From: Papilionanthe hookeriana x Papilionanthe teres
Taxonomy: Eukaryota > Streptophyta > Magnoliopsida > Asparagales > Orchidaceae
Length of the DNA: 64,000 nucleotides
Direction of reading: 5' to 3'
Assembly: GCA_022702705.1 (NCBI GenBank)
Contig: CM040425.1
Location: 372,001 to 436,000 of the forward strand
The translations under genes and the position numbers were made by a program. The notes under the pieces were generated by a model. It was given only the letters and a program-made list of their open reading frames with translations. It did no database searches and had not been told where the DNA came from. Every line of letters begins with the position of its first letter. Within the stretch, counting starts at the first letter, position 1. This document shows positions 13,053 through 22,927 of the stretch, in pieces.

Positions 13053-13463
13053 AGGGTTAGCTATACAGGAAAATGAGACCCCAGCACAGTAGGCATGAGG
13101 TCAAATCAAAGACAGCAAGTCAAAAAAACAGCCTGAAGCCACCAGAAGGAGACTCAAAGCCCAGAAAACACCAGCTATCAGGACCCCAAGAGGAGGATGA
13201 AAGACCAGTAACAGAAAGAAGAGGGGCAGCAAGGTCCAGGCCAGAGGCAGACAACAACCAGCGATGGAACAGTAGAATTTTGAAATCTGAAAAAACGGGA
13301 AGAAGGAAGAGGAGGAAAAAAGGCCAAGCAGGAAATCCACACTTCACCTGAGAGCACCACCTTCAACAGAGACAACTTACCAGACACCAGCGCCGCCAGG
13401 GGGGTCATCCCTGACCCCCAAACCCTAGCAGAGCAAGCCTAGCCGCCACCATGGAGAGAGAGA
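13053..13463 (-). other. LINE-2 5' leader
   Basis: This GC-richer stretch contrasts with the AT-rich surroundings. Read on -, it begins with a CT repeat and CCATGGTGGCGGCTAGGC at the outer edge. Short open frames exist on both strands but show no recognisable domain and are not conserved in LINE-1. It likely holds the internal LINE promoter; I see no specific motif. Confidence 0.6.
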
Positions 13464-13465
13464 GA

Positions 13466-13497
<32 letters not shown>

Positions 13498-13607
13498 AAT
13501 ATATATATATATATAACTAAATCAAAATTCTATTTTATAAAGCTATTTTCTAAAACCCTTTTCAAAAATATCAACCATTCAACCTCACCCAAATTTAACG
13601 ACTGACA
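13464..13607 (+). repeat. G1 5' LTR, right piece, with (TA)n at the LINE-2 junction
   Basis: A TA-rich tract (13464-13515) is followed by the last 90 bp of the LTR, which matches 49617-49711 at the end of the G1 3' LTR. The LTR ends in CGACTGACA at 13607. The 3' LTR carries a (TA)n tract at the same place (49578-49616), showing that the LINEs entered a native microsatellite of the LTR. Confidence 0.85.
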
Positions 13608-13613
13608 GTTTTC

Positions 13614-13631
13614 TGGTGACTCCGCTGGTGA
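13614..13631 (+). promoter_or_regulatory. G1 primer binding site
   Basis: TGGTGACTCCGCTGGTGA follows the LTR end after a 6-base spacer. It differs at three positions from the G2 site at 58654. The TGGCGACTCYGCTGGGGA type is common in Tat/Ogre elements, which are usually described as primed by an arginine tRNA. The leader from here to 14133 shows no supported coding content. Confidence 0.8.
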
Positions 13632-14133
13632 AAATTTCTCTCTTCATTAAGATCAGAAAATACTATATTTTTATAGCAGTCATGTGCTCATGTCCCTCAT
13701 GAGCCAGATTACTATTCTACTGTTGTCACACTTCACCCATTTCTTTCTTGGGAAAGTGTGATCAACTTCTCTGGATTTTAAGACCGTCTGTTTTGTCACT
13801 CCTAAACAGAAGGGTTCAAGAGTCACTAGGGCAATCTGTGTTGTGAAAGGGATCTCTGATAGGGTCCCATACTTCACCTCTATTTTGTACCTCTTGGGTT
13901 CAATCCTGTCTTCGATAGATTGATCCACTCTCCTTTCAATCTTAAAACTCCTTTTAACCAATATGTGAAAACCTAAAAATGAAATAAACAGATAATAAAA
14001 TATCAAAATGAAATCAGATTTATTTTTTTTTCTTTCCCAATCCATAGTACAACCTTTGTCGTACTGTTTGCACTCTGATGACAATGTTGTTGGCCCTCAC
14101 TAATCTTCAAAATACTTCTCTTGACAATTAAAG

Positions 14134-15496
14134 ATGTCAACCCGTACATTAATTTTCTCCTTCAACATGCCCTCCTCCCGTGAGGCCTGTCTTGCAGCAG
14201 CAATGATTCGGTTTGGGACCGGCTTCAATAAGTTTGAAGTCGTACTCAGAAAAGCCACGTTCGTGGTCGTGAAAGTTGCTATTCCTGAAATTCAAGAGCC
14301 GTATGCTGAGTTCGACCTGAACTCCCATAAATATTTCCCCTCTGCTAAGAAGATTAAGATAACCACCGCTCCTTTCAGGTCAGTCATTTCTGTGCCAAGG
14401 AGAGTTGTCACCTCTACTGCCACCGGCTTTGCCGTCACCACACCTACTTTCCTGTCTATCAAAGGGAAAGAGATTCTGGATGGAGATGAATCTGATATTG
14501 CCTTTCTTGCCACGCCTTCAGTCTTCGAGATTAGCTTAAGTTCTAAACCTCCTCTGCCAACCAAATCTCAAAGAAGAAACCACAACAGTAGGATTTGTAG
14601 GGCTGCCAGAACATAACTCGCAAATCTGCCAGTAATTGATGAGATTCCTCAACAGGAGGAACTCGGTTTACCGGATACCTCTCTTCTTCTTTGACGTAGC
14701 ACCTGTTAGCTGACACTAATAGAGATGAAAGCCTCCATAGGATTGTCGTTACACTTCCAGCACCACACAGTTGTGATAAGGTGAGGGAGAGGCCCACACT
14801 TATCACTCGAGCTCACGCTCTTCTGCAGAGATTGTCTGAAATAGAGGGTTGTTTAGTCGCCAAACTTCTCAAGAGGATGGGATGTGCAATATCCCCCGAA
14901 ATTAAGGATAAAATTTTGGAAATGGAAAGACCCATCCGAGTTTCCGTTAAACACCATTTGGGAAAACGTGTTGATACAGCTGCTACAGATGATAATACTA
15001 TAAGCAAATTGGTCAAGTCCCGGCTGGGCCCTAGAGTACCAACTGCTGATGAAAATAAGGAACCCCGAAAGAGAATGAATAAGAGAGGGTTATTTTCCTG
15101 TGTGCATGGTCTACAGACTTGGGAGCACAATTCCCATTGTCACCTCGATGTCCCTGCCGAGACACCTCGTCTTAAGGCATCGAATTTTCAGAGGAATGTA
15201 TGGTTACCGAGAGGTGTTGCACCAGTACATTCCAAAAAGTCTGTTGAACACAAAATGGATCATGAGTCTAATGTTCCCGTTGCCACTGCCGCCATTTTTT
15301 CTGAATCAGTTGCAGAAAAGAGTGATATCACAGGGAAACCTACAGATTTAAAGTTGAATAAAAGAAAACACTTGAAGATAGAGTTTGAAAGCTTCGGGTA
15401 GAAATTTTCCAGTTAGCCAAACAACGAGGGTTGGATATTAATGATAAGGATTACTTCTTGTTAGATTACATGAATGAAGAATTCATGAAAATTAAT
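14134..15496 (+). pseudogene. G1 pre-gag ORF (Tat/Ogre ORF1-like), broken
   Basis: An extra ORF between PBS and gag, of unknown function. The N-terminus MSTRTLIFSFNMPSSRE aligns with MSSPKLIFSFTSGVEF of G2 (59250), so this start is likely right. The first open part runs to a stop at 14614. A second part (14781-15401) carries repeated RLG/HLG-type motifs (SVKHHLGKRV, KSRLGPRVP), typical of the region before gag in Tat elements. Another frame then leads into gag (QLAKQRGLDINDKDYF). The region 14617-14780 contains several stops. I know no enzymatic motif here. Confidence 0.65.
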
Positions 15497-17380
15497 ATGG
15501 TCAAAACTCGGTCCACATCATCTACGCACGATGGTCATAGTGAGGAGAACACCGCAGATGAGCTACGGAGAACCATCATGACAAAAGATGATCATTTTAG
15601 CCGTCTGGAAAAGAGAATGGAGGAGATGACCGCCGCCATGACTTCCATGGCTACACTCCACGGACAGTCACAGCCACGACCAACAGCATCTCCAGAGGTT
15701 AACTAGCCTGAGATTATACACATCACCGATGAAAGAAGGGAGGTCACTTCAGCCAAAGAAGACTAGTCGCTAAAAAGAGATCCAACTCTGAACCCAGTGT
15801 AAAAGGACTTTAAATAGATGGTTAAACAGCAAGTTCGGGAGGCCTTAGCTCAATGCAAAAAAGGTGCATTAGTTTCAAAGGGTAAGCCCTACCCAGAGGA
15901 GTTCGATGCCATTCCTTACCCTAAAGGCTTCGTACCCCCGACTTTCAAGACGTTCGATGGGACAAGAAATCCTCACCAACACAGAGCACATTTCAGAGCT
16001 AATTATTGCAACACAGGAAGAAGAAAAGCTTTGTCGTTTCGGTAGTTTGTCAGCAGTCTATCGGGAATAGCTTTCGATTGGTGTGTTGAGCTTCCCAATG
16101 GATCAATAAAATCTTTTGCAGAAATGGAAAACATGTTCGTGAAAAGATTCGCCAGTGCCCGACATCAAGTTACCATAGGAGATCTCGTGGTGGAGTGGCA
16201 GAAGCCCGACGAGACTTTGGTCAACTACATTCTGAGATGGAGAAGGTTAAGCATGAAATGTGAACCTCAGCTACAAGAACAACACACGATCGAGATACTA
16301 CTCAAGAGTATATACTTTCCGGTAGCCTTCATGCTTAAGGGTCTTACCATCAATTCCTTCGAGAAGCTACTCAGTAAAGCTAGCAACCAATAAAAAGAAG
16401 TCAAGAACATGGAGCCTACATAAAAGATAGAGAAAACAAAACTTGCTAAAGCATATGAGAAAAGATCTAGCGTAGTGGCAATAATCGACAAATGAAAGTA
16501 GCCAATGAGGATTCAGCTTGAGCAGCAGCATAGTCAGTTGCCTCGGTATGGTCAACCTCAGCAGTATGGTCAACCTCGTACACAGCAGAGCAGTCAGTCT
16601 GGTCAGCAGTAGAGGCCATACCGGACGGATAGATGACAGGGTCCAACAATGTCAGAATGGCTATGCAGGAACTACTCCTTCAAAGATGATGTCGTAGCAA
16701 TGATGTTCAAGAATTTGATGAAGAAGTCCGATTTCTGATTGCCCAAGCTGAAGAAGCCAAAAGTGGTGGACAGGAAGGATCAACCAAACTTCTGCTCGTA
16801 CCATAAGATGCTTGGACACACTATAGAAAGCTGCTTCAGTTTTATGGATTGGCTCGACTGATATTACAAGGAAGGGAATAAAACAATACCAAAGGATTAC
16901 TTGAAAGAACCTGAAAGAGGTTCTATAAATGTGATTTCAGCAGAGCCAATCTCTCTGATTGATCCATACACCGGCAAAGGCGGATGGAGCACAATTTGGA
17001 ATGAGCTCAAGAAAGTTCTGGACCAGATCCAGTCTACTCCAAAGAAGGCCACTGTCTGGAGTCTACCGCCAGCCCAGTCCAAGACGAAGGCTTCATCGAG
17101 GAGGCCATCACGACAAGAATGGAGGAAGAAGCAAATCGTGAACGAAATTAAGGATGATAGCGCAAAGGGTAGGATAGAGGTTTCCCTTGTTAGATTAGTT
17201 ATTTCAGATTCGGGGGTGAAACCCCTCGAACCCCTGACTTTGTACCATTATCTTTATGCCCCTTCGGGGTCTCATAATGATAATATAAATGATGTTGGCT
17301 ACGTTCTTACTGTCACTAGTAATGACGTAAATAATCACAACCTCTCTAGCCTCCATTTTAATTTCCAAAATGATCTTTGA
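15497..17380 (+). pseudogene. G1 gag: capsid and zinc-knuckle region, broken
   Basis: One frame can be followed throughout, with about a dozen stops. The start MVKTRSTSSTHDG is the usual start of Tat-type Gag. A coiled-coil-like stretch follows (HFSRLEKRMEEMTAAM). The capsid (retrotrans_gag) domain spans about 15880-16390: PEEFDAIPYPKGFV, FKTFDGTRNP, FAEMENMFVKRF and PDETLVNYILRWRR. A Gln-rich linker leads to a CX2HX4HX4C-like knuckle, CSYHKMLGHTIESC, near 16795-16840. The end (16901-17380) is open and less conserved. Several stops (TAG, TAA, TGA) fit CAG, CAA or CGA changed by C-to-T transition. Confidence 0.8.
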
Positions 17381-17475
17381 ATCATGATTATTCTCAATGA
17401 CAATGTTGACAAGAACGAAGAAGGTGTCGACAACACCGGCTACGACAACCCCGGAAGCGAGGAGCTAGTCCTCGA

Positions 17476-18400
17476 ATGCAAAAGAACTCCACTTGCCATC
17501 AATGTGGACTTTCAAATACAGAAGATCCAGATATAATAATAGAAGGATCTTTGGGTCCAGAAGAAGAAGAAATAATAGAAGTACATTTAAGAAGTGGCAA
17601 GGTGCTACCACCAAGGATAACTCTAATGGATAAAGGAAAACATGCAATTACTCAAGAAGAAGTTTTTCTAGCAACAGAAGAAATACAAGCTCGAAATGAA
17701 ATCGAAGATTTAAATAAAGTGGATTATAACGTGCTAGCTCATCTCAGGAAGTTACCAGTCAAACTATGCATTTACAATGCTCTGATCTTGTCAAAGGATA
17801 TAAGGGAAAATTTGATCAAGGCTCTACTTGATCCGGATATTTTCTAAGCACAGTTGGCTAGCACATCCTTAGATGGAGTTTGTACTTTGAAAGAACAGCT
17901 AGGCATGACCTTCACCGATGAAGATTTACTACTCGGTATAGCCGATCACAACCGTCCAGTCTACATTTTCGTCATCATGGGTAGGTTCGTACTTTTCAGA
18001 GTTAGTAGATTTTGGAGCGTCGCTCAATACAATGAATCTACGGATACTGGCCTACTTAGACATTGACGCTCGAGAACTTTCTATGGATAAAATGATGCTA
18101 AGAGGATTCAGCCATAACAAAAAAAGAGCTCTTGGATCTATAACTCTACAAAGGAAAGTTGGAAATCTAGCAACAACTACAAAATTTCATATCATTGATG
18201 CAGTTACATCGTTCAATACCTTGTATGGTCGGTCGTGGCTTCACAAGTACAATATGGTTCCGTCATCGCTTCACCAATGCATCAAGTACTATAAAGATGG
18301 ACAAGAACATTACATTAAAGGGGACTTACAACCTTTCTCAATACATGAAGTAGTCATTCAAGAAGTCGCCGCCTACTACGCTCCCCGAAGAAAACAATAA
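17476..18400 (+). pseudogene. G1 aspartic protease region, broken
   Basis: The linker YNVLAHLRKLPVKL (near 17725) is typical of Tat elements upstream of protease. The retropepsin active-site loop is LVDFGASLNTM near 18000-18035, where the Ser of the usual D-S-G-A/S has become Phe. The downstream flap and C-terminal parts (MLRGFSHNKKRALGSITL, FNTLYGRSWLHKYNMVPS) are preserved. A frameshift lies near 17985 and a stop at 17845. The normal product would cleave the Gag-Pol precursor; this copy should be inactive. Confidence 0.78.
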
Positions 18401-18714
18401 TTTCAAGAGATATTGTGATAAATAAAGCAGAAGATTCAGAAGAGCTACGAGAATGGGACCATACAGCTCCGGTTCAATGATCTCCCACCACTCCTTCATA
18501 ACGAGTTGGTGGAGGTTCTTTTAGCCCATGCATCCGAGGTCGTGGCCGGGGACGTGGTCGAGGAAGAACTCACCAGATAGTTGAACAGATGAAGCTGTCG
18601 ATCAGCATTGAAGTAGAAGGAAGCTCCGAAGAAGATAAAGAAACGATGATGACAAGTTAGAGGAAGCCTCAGCTTGATATTTCTATAGATGATACAAAAA
18701 GGGATGAAAATGAA

Positions 18715-19254
18715 TTGATGTATGATCAGGTTAATCATTATGTTCGAGCCATGACCTTAACTCTGATTCATCCTCAAAAGATCAAAAGTATGGAAGTTAA
18801 GGAAGTTCCTAATGATGGTTTCAAACCGATTAAATTTTTCAAAGCTTCTCCTTCTACTTCTGAACCTTGTATAATTCTTGAAGAAAATAATTCTAATGAA
18901 TTAATGGAATTAACTTTTGGTTACTTTTCGCTTTATGTATAAAACATAATTAAAAAAGGATACGTACCAAAGAAAATGCCAAAAGATAAGTTACATTCAT
19001 TTGAAAAATTATGGAACACAAAAGGAAAGAAACTCAACTCGAAGGAAGGTCTTGGGTTTGGTTCGATTGGAACTATCCATGACTCGGGATTTTGCATGGT
19101 TGTTACTAGTCAGCCAGTGGAAGATTGCCTGGACATCCAAGAGGAATATGAACACCAACCAATAGAAGAGGCTCCGCTGGGGTTCAAAGAAGAAATCAAA
19201 TCAACTATCAGCAAATTAAAAGAAATCAATCTAGGGACTGAGGAACAACCCTAA
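18715..19254 (+). pseudogene. G1 linker with G-patch-like segment between protease and RT
   Basis: Two open stretches in one frame (18715-18942 and 18976-19254), separated by one stop. KKLNSKEGLGFGSIG near 19030-19070 resembles the Gly-rich G-patch-like motif often seen just before RT in Tat/Ogre polyproteins. Function in the element is not known. The region 18401-18714, between protease and this segment, is degenerate and low in coding signal. Confidence 0.55.
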
Positions 19255-19299
19255 ACCACTTTCATAAGTTAACTGCTCAATGAAGAAGAGGTTACAGAC

Positions 19300-20130
19300 T
19301 TGGTCAGGTTACTGTCAAAAATCAAAGACTGCTTGACTTGGAGCTATGACGAAATTCTTGGACTATCTCCAGAGGTTGCAGTTCACCGACTAGGAGTAGA
19401 TCAATGTACGATACCAGTAAAGCAAGCTTCCAGAAGAATGCCCCTCGAAATAGAACAACAAGTTATGGCAAAAAAAAAAGAAATTAATAGACGCTAACTT
19501 TGTCCAGGAAGAACAATATCCAACATGGTTAGTCAACGTCGTGTCGGTAAAAAAGAAAAATGGATAGATCTGAGTGTGTGTCGACTTCAGGGATTTGAAT
19601 AAGGCATGTCCAAAGGATGAATTCCCTTTTCCAATACTGGAATTAATGGTATACATCACTTCATCACACAAACTTTTCTCCTTTATGGATGGATCATCAG
19701 GTTACAATCAAATCAAGATGGCTCCAGAAGATGTAACACTTACAGCATTCAAAACTCTGATTGGGATTTACTGCTACACTGTGTTGCCATTCGGATTGAA
19801 GAACGTAGGAGCAACATATCAAAGAGCAATGACGAAGATCTTTGATGACCTCATTCACAACCAAGTAGAATGCTACATGGATGTTTTGGTCATCAAGAGC
19901 AAAGTAAATGACAACCACTTAAATGATTTGAGGATTGTATTTGAACAGTTACGGCAATACAATCTAAAGATGAATCCCTTAAAGTACGCTTTTGGTGTTA
20001 CCTCAAAGAAATTTTTAGGATTTGTTGTCCGTCATTGGGGAATCAAAATCGACCCAGAAAAGATTAAAACGATATTAGAAATGCCTCCTCCTAGAACCTT
20101 GAAACAATTATGATCTTTTCAAAGAAAATT
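19300..20130 (+). pseudogene. G1 reverse transcriptase, broken
   Basis: RT starts with LLSKIKDCLTWSYDEILG and PVKQASRRMPLEIEQQ. A frameshift lies in the A9 run near 19471. It resumes with VDFRDLNKACPKDEFPFP, motif A SFMDGSSGYNQIKM (near 19685), motif B LPFGLKNVGATYQRAM (near 19787) and motif C YMDVLVIKS (near 19872). The usual Y-V-D-D is Y-M-D-V, so the second catalytic Asp is lost. The thumb region KKFLGFVVRHWGIKIDP follows. The order and wording are those of Tat-lineage Ty3/gypsy RT. Confidence 0.88.
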
Positions 20131-20229
20131 AGCATATCTAAGATGCTTCATATCTAATTTGTCAGGAAGGTGTCTCCCCTTTTCGAACTTACTATGAATG
20201 GATGTCACATTTGTTTAGGAAGAGCCGTG

Positions 20230-20685
20230 TCAACAGGCTTTTGAAGACATTAAATGATATCTAACGACACCTCCTGTTTTGGCATCCCCTATCCGGTTAG
20301 ACCGTTGATACATTATACTATAGCTTTGGATAAGTCCCTCGGAGCCTTACTTGCTCAAGTCAATGATGAGGGTAAAGAGAACGCACTCTACTACCTGAGT
20401 TAACGTTTAATACCTGCAAAAGTAAAGTATCCTCCTATGGAGAAGCATTTTCTAGCTTTGGTTATCGCTGCTCAAAAGCATAGGCATTACATGCTGTCTC
20501 ATAAGGTCAACCTAAACTTAAAAATTAATCCATTGCAATATTTGATGACTCGACCAACACTTTCCGGATGCCTAGCAAAGTGGTCGATGATACTATTGCA
20601 CTTTGACAAAACTTTTGTGCCCCTTCGCGCTATCAAAGGGCAGATTCTTGCAAACTTTCTCATAGCGCACCCACTGCTAGCTTAG
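20230..20685 (+). pseudogene. G1 first RNase H (Ty3/gypsy type), broken
   Basis: The sequence reads YTIALDKSLGALLAQVN, then a stop, and continues with AKVKYPPMEKHFLALVIAAQKHRHYM, split by TAA at 20401. The C-terminal connection (AKWSMILLHFD, IKGQILANFLIAHPL) is the usual bridge to the second RNase H in Tat elements. In Tat/Ogre this first domain is often considered decayed and replaced in function by the second. Confidence 0.75.
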
Positions 20686-20754
20686 TCCCCGCTCAATAAC
20701 AAACTACCAGACGAACATATACTACAAATAAAGCAGCCCAGTGCCAGACATTGG

Positions 20755-21160
20755 GAAATGTTCTTCGATAGAGCGTCACCAGCCCGAAGAGATAAAGGAC
20801 AATAGAAAGTGATACTAGGTAAAACAGGAATCGATTAAGTCTTTGTGACTCTAGATCAAGTGATGTTGAGATTCTCTTACCACTTTTTAGAGCAGTGTAC
20901 CAATAATGAAGCAGAATATGAAGCTCCAATCATCGGTATGGAATTAGCAATATTAATGAAAATAACAGACATTTTCATTTATGGCGACTCACAACTCGTC
21001 ATTAAACAAGTGGAAGAACAAAACAAAATTCTAAAATCGAGATTAGAAGAAAAGCACAGGTACACGATGAAACTACTTGAGTAGATTCCGAGTGTAATAT
21101 TCTATAGGATTCCTTAATCAGACAACGCCCACACCAATGCTTTAGCTAAACTTGCTAACG
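20755..21160 (+). pseudogene. G1 second RNase H (archaeal-like aRNH), broken
   Basis: The additional RNase H domain is a mark of the Tat lineage. The acidic residues of the catalytic centre are visible: MFFDRASPARR (near 20758), CTNNEAEYEAPIIG (near 20895), IYGDSQLVIKQVE (near 20980) and DNAHTNALAKLAN (near 21121). Stops near 20803, 20836 and 21082 and small shifts break it. The domain would remove element RNA during reverse transcription. Confidence 0.78.
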
Positions 21161-21378
21161 AATTAGCTTGTCCATCCGAAGATTCTATAGATATTAGGGT
21201 ACAGGGACATCAGGTTTTGTCACAAATCAACCTCAACAGTCTACACAAGCTTGGAAAAGAAGAGATAGCAGCTACAGAGGTAGATGATACAAATGATTAG
21301 CATCAGCCATTGATAAAATATTTGTAAACTCGAAGGTCACTAGAAGACAAGTCAGCAGCTCATCAGATTTAGAAGAGA

Positions 21379-22548
21379 GCTCTCTCATATGCATTAATTG
21401 ATAGTGTTCTATACAGAAGATCCTTCAATCAGATGTGGCTCAGATGCCTTAAGAGTGTAGAAGCATAGAAAATCATCAAAGAAGTACATGTCGGATTGTG
21501 TGGTGCTCACTAGTCGGAGCTGAAAATGAAAATGAAAATCAAAAGACTCAAAAACTACTGGCCGGCAATGATGACAGACTACATGGACACAATAAAGAAA
21601 TGTCATCAATGCCGAGGGCACGGAGTGTCCTTGCACCAACCACCGAATGTTGTACACCCCATGATTGCCTCGTGGCCATTCGAGTGTTGGGGCACGGATG
21701 TAGTGGGTCCGATAGAGCCTCCATCTTCAAAAGGACACGTATTCATACTTGAAGTAAAGACTAGTTCTCCAAGTGGGCAGAGGCAATTCCGCTACGAGAA
21801 GTTACAGCACAACAAGTTCTTTAGTTCTTCAAGAATCAGGTTGTCTACCTCTTCGGTGTGCTGCGAAGGATCATTTTTGAAAATGGGTCGCCTTCAAGAG
21901 CACGAAGATCAACAACTCGATCAGAAGACACGGGATAGGTTAGAGATACTCGACAATCTACTACCCCAAAGCAAATAGCTTAGTAGAAGCCTTCAAAAAG
22001 ACGCTTGCTCAAATGCTAAAGAAGACGCTCGACGACAAAAATAGAGGATGGCACGAGAAATCGCTAGAAGCTTTGTGGCATACAGAATGACAGTCAGAAC
22101 ACCGACACAATCTACACCTTATGTGCTTGTGTACGGGGCCGAGGAAGTCCTTCCTCTAGAAGTTCAGCTACCATCGCTCCAGATCACTGTCACAAATCAA
22201 ATTACAACTGAAGAGAATACAAAGCTTCGACTGGCAGAACTGGAATGTCTTACAAGAAAAAAGATTACTTGCATGGCAGAATTTGGAACTCTACCAAGCA
22301 AAGATGATTCAATCCTATGATAAGTTGGTCCGCCCGAGGTCGTTCAAAATTAGTGACCTCGTGCTCGTACTCAGAAGGCCTATTCTTGCACACCGCAAGA
22401 TAGGTTGAAAATTTGAACCGACCAAGGACGGACCATTCGTGGTGGAAAAGGTTTACTCTGGAGGGTCATACCAGTTGGTAGATTCTCAAAGGGAAAGGCC
22501 CATGTTGCTGATAAATAAACAATATCTCAAGAAATACTATGTGACATG
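21379..22548 (+). pseudogene. G1 integrase, broken
   Basis: The HHCC zinc-binding part spans about 21485-21620 (EVHVGLCGAH, then KKCHQCRGHG). The core shows WGTDVVGPIEPP (first Asp, near 21690), a segment IIFENGSPSRAR where the second Asp appears as Glu (near 21870), and YYPKANSLVEAF with the catalytic Glu (near 21985). AYRMTVRTPTQSTPYVLVYG (near 22080) and the C-terminal DGPFVVEKVYSGGSYQLVD (near 22425-22485) complete it; the frame ends KKYYVT at 22548. Several frameshifts and stops make it non-functional. The interval 22549-22927 shows no coding signal. Confidence 0.82.
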
Positions 22549-22927
22549 AGGAGTCTGAAGAAAGATTTTCATTCCGATGTAGAATAGGGCTAGCATCTAT
22601 GACTGGGTCCAAATCTTGTAATAAAATGAATTTAAATAAGACAAAGTAAAATTTTCTCACAAAATAAAATACACTTATTGAAATTTCTAAATCAAAATTC
22701 ATAAAATAAAATTAAATAAGATAATGGAATCAAAACAATTATAAAACTTATTAAAACTTCAAAGGTAATGATGTTTTCCCTTGTTCTTGTTTGTGCATAA
22801 CACCACCCACTGATAGTTCTCTTGTTTACTTGTGCAGGCGGTGTTGGGTTGTGAGTTGGTGTTTGCTTCCATAAACGGCTTGGACTTCACATCTTGAAAA
22901 AGAAACACATAAAAGGGGATTACAGAT

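Larger units (their letters stand above)
7344..13463 (-). mobile_element. LINE-2: plant L1-type LINE with RNase H, reverse strand, degenerate
   Basis: This is a near full-length LINE read on the - strand: 5' leader 13463-13053, ORF1 13052-11668, ORF2 11696-7688, 3' UTR 7687-7357 and poly(A) 7356-7344. The 3' UTR end (GTACCCCCTCTTTTTGATC and a TTAACAAAG-type end) resembles plant L1 tails. The element lies tail to tail with LINE-1, and both sit in the TA tract of the G1 5' LTR. It is better preserved than LINE-1, with an intact YADD, but stops and frameshifts break both ORFs. A second (TA)n expansion (7498-7540) sits in the 3' UTR. Confidence 0.88.

Noticed and set aside
13073..13351. Open frames on both strands in the GC-richer block near 13.1-13.4 kb
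   Set aside because: This is the LINE-2 5' leader. The frames overlap each other on both strands and have no counterpart in LINE-1.
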